Source: Streptomyces toxytricini (lineage in GTDB: Bacteria > Actinomycetota > Actinomycetes > Streptomycetales > Streptomycetaceae). From it: DNA of 64,000 bases. The notes beneath the pieces are model-generated. The model was not told the DNA's origin. It made no database searches and worked only from the letters and a program-made list of their open reading frames with translations. Positions within the stretch are counted from its first letter, which is position 1. The number at the start of each line of letters is the position of its first letter. Shown one piece after another: positions 50,859 through 60,461 of this stretch. The translations under genes and the position numbers were made by a program. Where the stretch lies: positions 148,356 through 212,355 of the forward strand of contig NZ_BMTY01000013.1 of the NCBI RefSeq assembly GCF_014649915.1. Direction: 5' to 3'.

Positions 50859-52325
50859 TCAGCCGTTGCCGGGGCGGTCGGGCCCGCCGCCCGGCCGCGG
50901 CGGGCCCGTGTCGGGGCCGGGCCGTGGGCCCGGAGCGGGTCCGGAGCCGGGCCGGGGGCCGGTGGCGGGGCGGCCCGGGGCCCGGCCCGCGAGGGCGCGC
51001 GGCGGCTGCCCGGCCGCGGCGGGCCGCGCCGGGGCGGGCACGTCCGCGGCCGCACCCGGGCCGGGCTCCGGATCGGCGGCCGCCCGGGCCGGCGTGTGCA
51101 GCGGCGCGGGCCCGGTGCCGTGCAGGGCGAGGCGGTAGACGTCCAGCAGGCGTTCGGCGCTGCGCGCCACGTCGTACTGCCGGACCACCGGCGGCACGGG
51201 CAGCCGGCTCGCCCCCGCCTCCATGTGCCCGCGCAGCGCGGCGAGGAGCTCCTCGCCGCCGGTGCCGATCCGCCGCGCGCCCGGCGCCTGCGCGGGCGGC
51301 AGGTCGTCGACGGCCGGGCAGGTGACGTGCAGGACGGGCAGCCCGGCCGCGAGGGCCTCGACGACCGCCAGGCCGAACGCCTCCTCGCGGGAGGCGGAGA
51401 CGAACACGTCCATCGCGGCCAGCAGTTGCGGAATCCCGGGCGCCCGCCCGTCGCCGTCCCCGCCGAGCGGGTCCCGCTCGCCGACCAGGTGGATCCGGTG
51501 CTGTGCGCCCAGCTCCGCGGCCAGCGCGCGCAGCGAACCGCGCTCGGGCCCGTCGCCGGCGAGCAGCAGATGGGCGCCGGGCAGTGCGGCGACGGCCCGG
51601 ACGAGGGCGTCGAACCGCTTGCCCGGCACCAGCCGGCCCACCCCGCCGACGACGAAGGCCCGTTCGGGGAGACCGGTCCGGGACCGGGTGGCCCGCCGAA
51701 CGCCCGCGTCGAAGCGGAACCGGGCGGCCTCGATGCCGTTCGGGACGACGTGCACCCGCTCGGCCGGCACCCCCCAGGCCGCCAGCCGCGCCGCCACCGT
51801 GTCCGAGACGGCGACGGTCGCCGAGCCGAGCCGCTCGCCCGCCAGGTACAGCCGGCGCACGCCGGCCGACAGCGGCCGGCCCTCGATCTCGCCGTCGCCG
51901 AGGGAGTGCTCGGTCGCGACGACGGCGCCGACCCCGGCGAGCCGGGCCGCGATCCGCCCGTACAGGCAGGCCCGGTACAGGTGGGTGTGGACGAGGTCGT
52001 ACCCGCCGCGCCGGACGAACCGGACGAGGCGGGGCAGCGCGCCGAGGTCCCGGTTGCCGCGCATGCCGAGGTGCACGACGCGGACGCCGTCGGCGCGCAG
52101 CCCGTCGGCGACCGGTCCGGGGTTGGTCAGCGTCAGCACGTCGCAGCGCATCGGCAGGTGCCGCAGCAGCAGCCGCAGCTGCTGCTCGGCGCCGCCGACG
52201 CCGAGCCCGGTGATCACGTGCAGGACGCGCAGCCCGGACGGGTCCCAGGGCTCCGCCGCGGCGCCGGCCGGGCCCGCCGCGTCCTTCGGGTACTGCGGGT
52301 CCCGCGGGTCCTTCGGGTCGGTCAT
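50859..52325 (-). CDS. glycosyltransferase family 4 protein
   Basis: A 488-residue GT-B enzyme: VLHVITGLGVGGAEQQLRLL at the N-terminal nucleotide-sugar fold, VATEHSLGDGEI, VVPNGIEAARFRFD, then VGGVGRLVPGKRFDALVRAV and the ExxxxxxxE motif ASREEAFGLAVVEALAAGLP. It adds a sugar to a lipid-linked chain in the cytosol. The last 70 residues are an Ala/Pro/Gly-rich tail. The start overlaps the deacetylase stop by four bases. Confidence 0.92.
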   Translation of the reverse strand: MTDPKDPRDPQYPKDAAGPAGAAAEPWDPSGLRVLHVITGLGVGGAEQQLRLLLRHLPMRCDVLTLTNPGPVADGLRADGVRVVHLGMRGNRDLGALPRLVRFVRRGGYDLVHTHLYRACLYGRIAARLAGVGAVVATEHSLGDGEIEGRPLSAGVRRLYLAGERLGSATVAVSDTVAARLAAWGVPAERVHVVPNGIEAARFRFDAGVRRATRSRTGLPERAFVVGGVGRLVPGKRFDALVRAVAALPGAHLLLAGDGPERGSLRALAAELGAQHRIHLVGERDPLGGDGDGRAPGIPQLLAAMDVFVSASREEAFGLAVVEALAAGLPVLHVTCPAVDDLPPAQAPGARRIGTGGEELLAALRGHMEAGASRLPVPPVVRQYDVARSAERLLDVYRLALHGTGPAPLHTPARAAADPEPGPGAAADVPAPARPAAAGQPPRALAGRAPGRPATGPRPGSGPAPGPRPGPDTGPPRPGGGPDRPGNG

Positions 52326-53101
52326 CGGCGCACCGCCCGCGCCAGCTCGCGCGCCCCGTGCCGCAGCTGCTTGATGCGCAGCCGCCCGCTGCCGTCGGCC
52401 TGGCTGACGTGCGTGCGCGGCAGGGCGTACGGGCCGGCGAGCCGGCCGGGCTCGATGGCGCAGGCGTACGCGTACCCGGCGTCCCGCACGGCGTCCGCGA
52501 CCCGGGCGTCGACGTGCCCGTACGGGTAGCAGAACCCCTCGGGCAGGGTGCCGGTGATCTCGCGCAGCAGGTCGCGGCTGCCCCGCAGCTCCTGCTGGAG
52601 GACGTCGTCGGGGGCGGCGGTGAGGTCCTGGTGGAGCAGCCCGTGCGAGCCGACCTCCTGGCCGGCGGCGGCCGCCTCGCGGATCCCCTCGGCGGTCAGG
52701 AGCGGCTTGCGCGGCCCCAGCGGGTCCCACACGTTGTCCACGCCGAGCCGGCCGGGCAGCACGAACAGGGTGGAGGTGAACTCGTACCGGCGCAGCAGCG
52801 GCAGCGCCCGGGTGACGTAGTCGGTGTAGCCGTCGTCGAAGGTGAGCCCGACGAGCCCGGCGCCCCGGCCCTCGGCGCGGGCCCGCAGGAGTTCCCCGAC
52901 GGAGACCCCGCGCAGGCGGCGCGAGCGCAGCCACTGCAGCTGGGCCTCCAGGGCCCGCGGGGTGACGGTGATGCCGTACGGGTCCTCGGCCGGGTCGGTG
53001 AACTCGGTGACGGAGTGGTACATCAGGACCCACGGCGAGGCGGCGCTCCGGCGGGCGGATGCCATCGCGGCGGCCGGAGCCGTGTCGGTGTCAGCGGGCA
53101 T
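52322..53101 (-). CDS. polysaccharide deacetylase family protein
   Basis: A 259-residue NodB-homology enzyme: VLMYHSVTEFTDPAEDPYGI, motif 1 TFDDGYTDY with the metal/catalytic Asp pair, motif 2 SHGLLHQDL with the metal-binding His, and CYPYGHVD. It removes N-acetyl groups from sugars. No signal peptide is obvious, so the site of action is uncertain. It overlaps the flippase gene by 11 bases and the glycosyltransferase gene by four. Confidence 0.92.
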   Translation of the reverse strand: MPADTDTAPAAAMASARRSAASPWVLMYHSVTEFTDPAEDPYGITVTPRALEAQLQWLRSRRLRGVSVGELLRARAEGRGAGLVGLTFDDGYTDYVTRALPLLRRYEFTSTLFVLPGRLGVDNVWDPLGPRKPLLTAEGIREAAAAGQEVGSHGLLHQDLTAAPDDVLQQELRGSRDLLREITGTLPEGFCYPYGHVDARVADAVRDAGYAYACAIEPGRLAGPYALPRTHVSQADGSGRLRIKQLRHGARELARAVRR

Positions 53102-54854
53102 TGCGGAACCTCTGGGTCATCTGGGTGAGCTGGGCGGACAGGGCGGTGACTTCGAGCGCGCGTATGGCCGTGCCGGTGGCCCCGAACATGGCGGGGACGA
53201 GCAGGCAGCCGAGGGCGGCGCTGAGCAGCGGGTCGGGGATCATCGGCCCGGCGATCCAGCCGGTGGCGCAGGCGGCGGCGCAGGCCACGCCGAGCCGGGC
53301 GATGCTGAGGGCGACCCTGCGGACGTGGATCGCGATGATGCGCGGGCCGATGCCGGCGAGGAGCAGCACGGCCGTGGTGGTGATGCCGGCGGCGTTCGCG
53401 GCGGCCAGCCCGCCGGTCCCCCACCAGCGGACGGCGGCCGCGCCGGCGCCGATGTTGACGGCGAGCCCGGCGGCCATGGCGAGCGCCGGGAACCAGGTGG
53501 GGCGCGCGGTGGAGAAGAAGGGCCGGCTCAGCGCGCCGACGAGGCAGTGGCCGAGGAGCCCGAGGGCGTAGACCCGCATGACGGAGGCGGTGGCCAGGGT
53601 GTCCTCGTGGGTGAACGCGCCGCGCTCGAAGAGGACCTGGATGATCTGCGGGGCGTACCCGATGACGAGGGCGGTGCCGGTGAGGACGGCGAGCGAGGCC
53701 AGCGCGAGGTCCTGCTCGACGCGGCGGCGGGCCTTCTCGCGCTCGCCGCCCGCCATGGCCTGGGCGACCACGGGGAAGGTGACCGTGCAGATCATCAGGG
53801 AGAGCACCATCGGCATCTGCGCGACCTTCTGCGCGTAGTTCAGGTGCGAGATGGCGCCGGGCGGGAGTGAGGCGGCGAGGAAGCGCTCGACGAGCACCTG
53901 GGACTGCCGGAAGACGGCGAAGCAGATGACGGGGGCGATCAGGCCGAGGGCCAGCAGGGTGGGCCGGTCCCGGTCGCGCCGGCTGCGGGCGGCGCCCCGG
54001 ACGCGGGGCGGGCCGAAGCCGACGCGCCGGACGAAGGCGGGCAGCTGCACGAGGACCATCAGCAGCCCGCCGGCCGCGACGCCGGCGGCCGCCGCCCGTA
54101 CGCCCCACAGGCGGTGCAGGGCGATCATCGTGCCGATGATGCCGACGTTGTACGAGACGTAGATCGCGGCCGGCGGCACGAAGGTGCGGTGGGCGCGCAG
54201 GGCGGCGCTGAAGTAGCCGGCGACGCCGAAGGTGAGGACGGTCAGCGAGGTCAGCCGCGTGCACTCGACGGCCAGTTGCGGGTCGGGCAGGCCGGGTGCG
54301 AGGACGGAGACGACGAGCGGCGCGGCGAAGACCAGCAGGGCGGCGGCCGCGGCGAGGAGCACCAGCAGCCGCGGCAGGGTCGCCCCGACCAGCAGGCGTA
54401 CGGGGTCCTGGGCGCGGGCCTCCTTGCGGGTGAGGCCGGCCCGGTCGGCGGACCGGCGGGCCAGGGCGTGGCTGAAGGCGGGCACCATCAGCAGCGCCAT
54501 GGCGTCCTCGATGAGCAGCGTCGAGGACATCTCGGGGACGGTCCATGCGATGAGGAAGGCGTCGCTGTCGTGCCCGGCGCCGAAGAGGTGCGCGATGGTC
54601 TGGTCGCGGACGAGCCCGAACACGGCCCCGGCAGCGGTGAGTCCGGCGGTGACGGCGGCGGCCTTGGCGAGGAACCGGCCGAGCGGGGCCGGCCCGCCGC
54701 CCGACGGCCCGCCGCCCGCGGGCCCGCCGCCCGTGGCGCCGCCCTTGCGGGCCGCCGGGTCGGGCTCCGCGGGGCGCGGCGGACGGCCCGCAGCCGCGGC
54801 GACGTCGGTCGTCGCCGCGGCCGCGGGCCGCCGCCAGGGAGTCGTGTCCGTCAC
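53091..54854 (-). CDS. MurJ/MviN-family lipid-linked oligosaccharide flippase
   Basis: A 587-residue protein from GTG 54854. After a 60-residue Ala/Gly/Pro-rich head come about 14 membrane segments with MurJ features: VTAGLTAAGAVFGLVRDQTI, DAFLIAWTVPEM, FFSTARPTWFPALAM and GRPFF-like SRPFFSTARPT. In this setting it more likely exports the lipid-linked repeat unit of the exopolysaccharide (Wzx role) than lipid II. It overlaps the polymerase gene by four bases. Confidence 0.9.
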   Translation of the reverse strand: MTDTTPWRRPAAAATTDVAAAAGRPPRPAEPDPAARKGGATGGGPAGGGPSGGGPAPLGRFLAKAAAVTAGLTAAGAVFGLVRDQTIAHLFGAGHDSDAFLIAWTVPEMSSTLLIEDAMALLMVPAFSHALARRSADRAGLTRKEARAQDPVRLLVGATLPRLLVLLAAAAALLVFAAPLVVSVLAPGLPDPQLAVECTRLTSLTVLTFGVAGYFSAALRAHRTFVPPAAIYVSYNVGIIGTMIALHRLWGVRAAAAGVAAGGLLMVLVQLPAFVRRVGFGPPRVRGAARSRRDRDRPTLLALGLIAPVICFAVFRQSQVLVERFLAASLPPGAISHLNYAQKVAQMPMVLSLMICTVTFPVVAQAMAGGEREKARRRVEQDLALASLAVLTGTALVIGYAPQIIQVLFERGAFTHEDTLATASVMRVYALGLLGHCLVGALSRPFFSTARPTWFPALAMAAGLAVNIGAGAAAVRWWGTGGLAAANAAGITTTAVLLLAGIGPRIIAIHVRRVALSIARLGVACAAACATGWIAGPMIPDPLLSAALGCLLVPAMFGATGTAIRALEVTALSAQLTQMTQRFRNAR

Positions 54855-56230
54855 CGGCCGGCCGCACCCGCCGCGCGGCGCGGGCCGGCCACCCGCCCGC
54901 CGGCGGTCCGGGGCGGCAGCGCCCACCAGGCCGCCAGACCGATGACCACGCCGGTCAGGACGGTGGACGGGCCGCCGATGTCCGCGTACAGGAAGTCGGT
55001 GAGCTGCCAGAAGAGCAGCCCGATCGCGATGAGCCCGCAGTCGCGGACACCGCCCCCGGAGGCGTACCGGCGGGCGCCGGCGACGAGCAGCGCCAGCCAG
55101 CCGCCGGCGAGCGCGACGAGCCCGACGAGGCCCTGCTCGCTCAGCACCAGCAGGTACATGTTGTGCGGGGACAGCAGCGGCTGGCGGACGTAGCCCTGGC
55201 CGGCGCCGGCGGTGTCGCTGCCGGAGGACAGGCCCAGGGAGGCGTGCCCGTCCCGGTTCGCGGGGAAGCCCTTGAGCCCGACGCCCAGCGCGGGCCGCTC
55301 CTGCCACATCGAGCCGGCCGCGGCCCACATCGTGTACCGGTCGGTCACGGACTGGTCGGGGGCGCTGGAGACCTGCGTGATGGAGGTCAGCCGCTCGGCG
55401 ACCATCTCCGACCCGACGCCGAGGCCGCCCACCAGCACCACGCCGGCCGCGGCCAGCGCCGCCAGCACCTTGGCGGCCCGCCGGATCCCCGCCATCGCCA
55501 TGACGAGGACCGCCGCGCCGGCCGTGGCGATCCACGCCCCGCGGCTGAAGGACAGCACCAGCGGCAGGACGAGCACCAGCGCCGCCGCGGCCGACAGCCG
55601 GCGCACCCGCCGCGGCAGGGCCGCCGACAGCGCCGCGGCCGTCGCCACGACCAGCCCGTACGCCACGACGGTGGCCATGCCCATCACGTCGCCCGGACCG
55701 AAGGTCCCCACGGCCCGGATGTCCTCGCCCTGGTACGAGGCCCCCGTGTGCGTGGCGTACTGGACGACGCCGACGGCGCCCTGCACCAGCGCCAGCACCA
55801 CGAAGCACCCGGCCGCCAGCCGGAACTCGAAGGCGTCCCGCACCAGCAGCACCACCGCCGCCGGGACCAGGACGAACACCTGGAGGTAGCGCACGAAGCC
55901 CGGCAGCGCGGCGTACGGGTCCCCGGCGGTCGCCGTCGCGACGGCCAGCGCCAGCGCCGGCGCCCCCAGCACCAGCACCGCGAGCGGGCTCAGCGGGCGC
56001 ACCCGCCCGCGCAGCGCCTGCACCCCGCACACGGCGACCAGCAGCAGCGAGGCCGCGTCCGCCGGCCCGACCTTCCCGGAGGTGCTCGCGTCGCCCGCCG
56101 GGACCGGCGCGAGGAGCATCAGGACGGTCGCGGCCAGCGGCAGCAGCGGCCAGTGCCGGCGCAGCAGCGCGGCCAGCCGAGGCGCCCCGGGCAGGGCGCC
56201 GGCGGCGCCCGTCGTCACGGCGAGACTCAT
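54851..56230 (-). CDS. O-antigen ligase/Wzy-type polymerase
   Basis: A 459-residue protein with 10-12 membrane segments and the large extracytoplasmic loop typical of the O-antigen ligase family: VLSFSRGAWIATAGAAV before it, WQERPALGVGLKGFPANRDG within it, and LLSPHNMYLLVLSEQGLVGL after it. It should polymerise or ligate the exported repeat unit. ATG 56230 lies two bases after the end of the priming-transferase gene. Confidence 0.9.
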   Translation of the reverse strand: MSLAVTTGAAGALPGAPRLAALLRRHWPLLPLAATVLMLLAPVPAGDASTSGKVGPADAASLLLVAVCGVQALRGRVRPLSPLAVLVLGAPALALAVATATAGDPYAALPGFVRYLQVFVLVPAAVVLLVRDAFEFRLAAGCFVVLALVQGAVGVVQYATHTGASYQGEDIRAVGTFGPGDVMGMATVVAYGLVVATAAALSAALPRRVRRLSAAAALVLVLPLVLSFSRGAWIATAGAAVLVMAMAGIRRAAKVLAALAAAGVVLVGGLGVGSEMVAERLTSITQVSSAPDQSVTDRYTMWAAAGSMWQERPALGVGLKGFPANRDGHASLGLSSGSDTAGAGQGYVRQPLLSPHNMYLLVLSEQGLVGLVALAGGWLALLVAGARRYASGGGVRDCGLIAIGLLFWQLTDFLYADIGGPSTVLTGVVIGLAAWWALPPRTAGGRVAGPRRAAGAAGR

Positions 56231-56232
56231 GG

Positions 56233-57747
56233 TCAGCTGCCCCCCAGCCGGAAGCGGAAGAAGGAGGCCGCGGTGCGGGCGAGGATCCACAGGTCCTGCC
56301 ACAGCGACCAGGTGTCGATGTAGTGGTTGTCGAAGCGCGCCCGGTCCTCGATGGACGTGTCCCCGCGCAGCCCGTTGATCTGCGCGAGCCCCGTGATGCC
56401 GACGGGCATCCGGTGCCGCGCCTCGTAGCCAGGGTGGACCGCGGCGAACTTGGCGACGAAGTAGGGCCGCTCCGGGCGCGGCCCGACCAGGCTCATGTCG
56501 CCGCGCACGACGTTCCACAGCTGCGGCAGCTCGTCCAGCGAGGACTTCCGCAGCAGCGAGCCCACCAGGCTCATCCGGTGGTCGCCGGCGACGGTCCACC
56601 GGGTGGCCGACTCGTGGGCGTCGGCCCGCAGGGTGCGGAACTTCAGCAGCGTGAACGGACGCCCGTACAGGCCGACGCGCTCCTGCCGGAAGATCACTCC
56701 GGGGCCGTCGGAGATCCGCACGGCCAGCGCGCACAGCCCCATCACCGGCGCGGCGGCGACGAGCGCGACGGCGGCGAGGACCGCGTCGACGACCCGCTTC
56801 ACCCACCGCTCCGCCTGCCGGGCGGGCCGCGGCAGCAGCGGCTGGACGGCGTACCCCCACAGCTGGTCGGCGGGCTCGGCGACCCGCACGCCGGTGACCT
56901 TGGCGGTGCCGGCCGGGTCGGCGAGCCACAGCCGGCAGCCGTGGTCGTGGAACAGCCGGACGAGGGAGGCGGTGCGCTCGTCGCACTCCGGCGGGCGGGT
57001 GAACACCGCGTGCCGGACGGCGTTCTGGATGACCGCCCGCCGGATGTCCTCGTGCGTGGCGAGGACCGGCGTCACCCCGTCCCCTTCGGCGCCCGCCCCG
57101 GTGTCCGCGAGCCCGACCGGCCGCAGCCCGTACTCGGGGCGCCCGTGCAGCGCGGCCGCGACCGCGCTCGCCCCGGCACCCGGGCCGACGACCAGCGCGG
57201 ACGCGGGCCGGCGCCGGGCGGAGCGGCGGCGCAGCCCGTTCGCGACCCCCCGCCCGGCGCACGTCAGCACCAGGTGCAGGCAGACCGCGCCCAGCAGCGC
57301 CGACCAGCCCAGCGCCCGCCGCGGGTCGGCGGCCGCGACGACCGCGGCGACCCCGCACCACAGGACGGCCGCCCGCCCGGCCAGCGCGGGCAGTTCGAGC
57401 AGCGCGGACGGCGCGAGCCGCGGCCGGTACAGCCCGCCCTGCGCGTGCAGCAGCGCGGCCAGCACGGCGACCGGCCCCGCCGCGGCGGCCGGCAGCCCCA
57501 GCCCGGGGGCGGCGGCCGCGGCCCCGGCCGCCGCCAGCACGTCCGCGGTGAGCAGCGGGACCGCCCCTTCGCGCGGGTGGGCCCGCCTCGGCCGGACCAG
57601 CGGGCGGGCCTGCTCCTTCCCGGGCCGGCGCGGGGGGTGGATGGCGGCCGCGGCCGCCCGTCGGACGGCCGCGGTGCCGGCTCCGCCGCCGGCGCGCCTC
57701 GTGCCGCCCTGTCCGGTGTGCCGGGCTGGTGCGCTGTCCATGGTCAT
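56233..57747 (-). CDS. exopolysaccharide priming phosphoglycosyltransferase (WbaP/WcaJ type)
   Basis: A 504-residue polyprenyl glycosylphosphotransferase. Residues 60-150 contain membrane segments, 160-290 a CoA-binding-like domain (RRRPASALVVGPGAGASAVA), and the C-terminal bacterial sugar transferase domain shows KRVVDAVLAAVALVAAAPVM, GPGVIFRQERVGLYGRPFTL, LRKSSLDELPQLWNVVRGDM and SLVGPRPERPYFV. It starts the repeat unit on undecaprenyl phosphate at the inner membrane face. It overlaps the next gene by four bases. Confidence 0.95.
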   Translation of the reverse strand: MTMDSAPARHTGQGGTRRAGGGAGTAAVRRAAAAAIHPPRRPGKEQARPLVRPRRAHPREGAVPLLTADVLAAAGAAAAAPGLGLPAAAAGPVAVLAALLHAQGGLYRPRLAPSALLELPALAGRAAVLWCGVAAVVAAADPRRALGWSALLGAVCLHLVLTCAGRGVANGLRRRSARRRPASALVVGPGAGASAVAAALHGRPEYGLRPVGLADTGAGAEGDGVTPVLATHEDIRRAVIQNAVRHAVFTRPPECDERTASLVRLFHDHGCRLWLADPAGTAKVTGVRVAEPADQLWGYAVQPLLPRPARQAERWVKRVVDAVLAAVALVAAAPVMGLCALAVRISDGPGVIFRQERVGLYGRPFTLLKFRTLRADAHESATRWTVAGDHRMSLVGSLLRKSSLDELPQLWNVVRGDMSLVGPRPERPYFVAKFAAVHPGYEARHRMPVGITGLAQINGLRGDTSIEDRARFDNHYIDTWSLWQDLWILARTAASFFRFRLGGS

Positions 57748-58946
57748 CGGCTGATGCGCTCCTGGTTCGAGGGCCGGGGCCTGCCCAGCAGTTCGTGGTA
57801 CAGACCCGTGACCGCGTCCGTGGTCCGCCGCACGTCGAATTCGGTACGGGCGTGCTGCTGGGCCTGCTCGCCGAGTTCGGCGAGCAGCCGCGGCTCGGAA
57901 AGGAGCCGGCCCAGGGCCTTGGCCAGCGCCGTCGGATCCTCCGGCGGCACCAGGCAGAGCCGTCCCTGGCCGGGCGGCAGGCTCTCCCGGGCACCGCTGA
58001 CGTCGGAGACAAGGACCGGCCGGCCGCATGCCATGGCTTCCAGCGGGGCGAGCGCCATGCCTTCCCACCGCGACGGCAGTACAACGAGATCGGCGGCCCG
58101 AAGCCACGGTCGGATGTCGGCGGCGCCGCCCGCGAAGAGCACGCCGGGCGGGGCCGACCGGCGCAGCCGCTCGGTGTCGGGGCCGTCCCCTACGAGCGCC
58201 AGGCGCGCCTCGGGTACGTTGCCGAGCACCTCCCGCCAGGCGCTCAGCAGGACGTCCTGGCCCTTCTGCCGGCAGAGCCGGCCGACGCAGACGGCGAGCG
58301 GCCCGTCGCCCACGAAGGCGGCGGGCAGCGGGAGTTCGGTGCGGGCGGCGGCCCGGTCGCGGGCCCGGTCGGGGTCGCGGGGGCGGAAGTGGTCGAGGTC
58401 GACGCCGTTGCGGACGACGGACCAGCGGGCGGCGATGCCCTCGGCCTCGCCGACCCGGCGCTCGGCCTCGCTGACGCAGAGCACCCGGTCGGCCCAACGC
58501 ACCCCGAACCGCTCCCAGCGCAGGGCGAGCGCGGCGGTGGTCCCGGCGACGGCGTCGAAGGACCAGGCGTGCGGCTGGAAGACGGTGGGGATCCGGCCGC
58601 GGACGGCGAGGCGTCCGGCGAGTCCGGCCTTGGCGCTGTGGGCGTGCAGGACGTCGGGGCGGGCGCGGCGGACGGTCCTGCGGGCGCCGAGCACCTCGGC
58701 GGCCAGGTCGGGCCCCGGGTTGCGGCCGGCCCGCCAGGCGAGGACGTCGGCCCCGGCGTCGCGGGCCTCGTCGGCGAGGCGGCCGCCGCGCGGGCAGCCT
58801 ACGACGGGCCGCAGGCCGGCGGCGGCCTGGGCGCGCACGAGGTCGACGACCACCCGGGCGACGCCGCCGTCGACGGGCTGCACGAGGTGCAGGACGGTCA
58901 ACGGAGAGGGGGAGGTGGAGGGCTGGGGATGCTGCTGTGTGGCCAC
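57744..58946 (-). CDS. glycosyltransferase family 4 protein
   Basis: A 400-residue GT-B enzyme: VLHLVQPVDGGVARVVVDLV, PDVLHAHSAKAGLAGRLAVR, VVRNGVDLDHFRPRD, VCVGRLCRQKGQDVLLSAWR and SRWEGMALAPLEAMACGRPV. It probably adds an early sugar of the repeat unit. It is the first gene of the coupled run down to the CelD-like gene, so the main promoter should lie between 58946 and the DUF3344 gene end, or further upstream. Confidence 0.93.
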   Translation of the reverse strand: MATQQHPQPSTSPSPLTVLHLVQPVDGGVARVVVDLVRAQAAAGLRPVVGCPRGGRLADEARDAGADVLAWRAGRNPGPDLAAEVLGARRTVRRARPDVLHAHSAKAGLAGRLAVRGRIPTVFQPHAWSFDAVAGTTAALALRWERFGVRWADRVLCVSEAERRVGEAEGIAARWSVVRNGVDLDHFRPRDPDRARDRAAARTELPLPAAFVGDGPLAVCVGRLCRQKGQDVLLSAWREVLGNVPEARLALVGDGPDTERLRRSAPPGVLFAGGAADIRPWLRAADLVVLPSRWEGMALAPLEAMACGRPVLVSDVSGARESLPPGQGRLCLVPPEDPTALAKALGRLLSEPRLLAELGEQAQQHARTEFDVRRTTDAVTGLYHELLGRPRPSNQERISR

Positions 58947-58965
58947 GCGGAGCGGTTCCTTGCGC

Positions 58966-60069
58966 TCAGCGGCGCGCGTCTGTCTGGACGAAGAGCACGC
59001 CGAGGAATTGACCCTGGTTCTCGCCCGTGAAAGTGAAGTTCAGACTGCGGGCGCCACCGGACAGGGCGGGACTCAGGTCGAACACGTCCGCGTCATATCC
59101 GAGATTGTTCTGGTGTTCGGGCTGTCGCACGAACGCACTGCGCCCGAATTCCGTGATGGTGGAATTCGAGACGTCGTTGAAGGGGTTTTCGCCATCACTG
59201 ACGCTGACCCGGCGCCCGCTGTCGGCGGTCACGGTGAGTGAGTCCCCGAGGCTGCCGCGGTCCCCGTCGTACGCGACGAGCCCGGCCTTGCCGCGGGAGC
59301 CCGCCGGCGCGCCCAGCCCCTCGATCCGCACCGTCTGCCCGCCGGCCTCGCCCGCGCCGGCGGCGACCTGCTCGAAGCCGTCCCACAGGGAGATCCGGCG
59401 CAGCGGCTCCTGGGGGTGCTCGTAGGCGGCGACGAGCGTCCAGCCGCCCCAGGCGCCCACCGGCGAGTGGCCCATGGCGATGTTGAGCTGGGCGACCGTC
59501 CACATGCCGGCGCCGCCCTTGCGGACCAGCGGTGTGACGTCGGCGGAGGCCTGGTAGGCGTCGCTGCCGGCGTCCGTGCGGTGCCCGACCACGGTGTCGG
59601 CGAGCACCTCCTTGTACGCACCGCCCGGCTCGGCGACCAGGACGCGGCCGTTGTCCTCGGGGGGCTTCTGCTCGCCGACGCGCAGGTTCCCGCCCCAGTA
59701 CAGGCGGGCGTACGAGACCCGGGCGCCCTGGGGGACCTTCAGTTCGGCCCGGGTGGAGTTGTAGGTGTCGGGGTCCTTGTCGACCTCGCTGTAGAACATC
59801 TCGAAGTCGCCGTTCGCCCCCGCCGCGCCCTTGGCGACCTCGGCGCACGGCTCGGCCCCGGGAGCCTCCTGGCGGCGGCAGGCGATGGAGGAGTTCGAGG
59901 CGCGGACCAGCCCGCCGTGCTGCACGGCCTGATAACGCTGTGTGAACGGAACGCGGGGAGCCTCGCCCGGGCCCGGGGGTGCTTCGGCGGCCGATGCGGG
60001 AACGTTGGCCGAAAGTGCGAGGCAGGACAGCAGGCCGAGCGCGCCGAGGATTCTGCGGGAGGAACCCAT
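58966..60069 (-). CDS. DUF3344-type secreted protein
   Basis: A 367-residue protein from ATG 60069 (GGAGACAGGG upstream) with a Sec signal ending at PASAAEA. The mature part is beta-rich and matches DUF3344: VSYARLYWGGNLRVGEQKPP, WTVAQLNIAMGHSPVGAWGG, WTLVAAYEHP and LNFTFTGENQGQFLGVLFVQ. Two Cys occur near residues 70-80. It is exported to the wall or medium with unknown role. Only 19 bp separate its stop from the start of the glycosyltransferase gene, so it may head the exopolysaccharide transcript. Confidence 0.82.
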   Translation of the reverse strand: MGSSRRILGALGLLSCLALSANVPASAAEAPPGPGEAPRVPFTQRYQAVQHGGLVRASNSSIACRRQEAPGAEPCAEVAKGAAGANGDFEMFYSEVDKDPDTYNSTRAELKVPQGARVSYARLYWGGNLRVGEQKPPEDNGRVLVAEPGGAYKEVLADTVVGHRTDAGSDAYQASADVTPLVRKGGAGMWTVAQLNIAMGHSPVGAWGGWTLVAAYEHPQEPLRRISLWDGFEQVAAGAGEAGGQTVRIEGLGAPAGSRGKAGLVAYDGDRGSLGDSLTVTADSGRRVSVSDGENPFNDVSNSTITEFGRSAFVRQPEHQNNLGYDADVFDLSPALSGGARSLNFTFTGENQGQFLGVLFVQTDARR

Positions 60070-60461
60070 GACCCTGTCTCCATTTTCGATCAAGAGGACA
60101 AAACAGGAGTGCACTTTGTCAGAAATCCGGTCCGGAATCACGCCCAACTCGCACGTACGGCCTTTTGGGCGATAACACGCACCCTCACAGGCGGCGAGTC
60201 GTTATCCGGGGCACCGGCGTACGGCCGAAAGGAAATGGCGGGACCGGCCGGAGCACCTGCGCGGCACCGCCTCGGACGCCGCGCAGCACCGCACGGACCC
60301 CCCTCCGCCTCCCGGCGCCCGCGCCGACCATCCGCACACCCGAACGTCAACCGCGCCGCCCGAAACGGCGGCATCCGGGTGAAGCCACGCAACCCGCGCC
60401 GACGCCGGACCGTTGATCCGGATGCTCCAGTACCGGGCAATCCTGCAAAAAAGGGACGACA
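60070..60461. other. 392-bp divergent intergenic region before the rodlin gene
   Basis: No credible gene. Near the DUF3344 end the DNA is AT-richer (TCCATTTTCGATCAAGAGG), suggesting that gene's promoter. Near the other end AAGGGACGACA forms the rodlin ribosome site. The middle is ordinary GC-rich DNA in which I see no repeat or hairpin of note. Confidence 0.5.
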
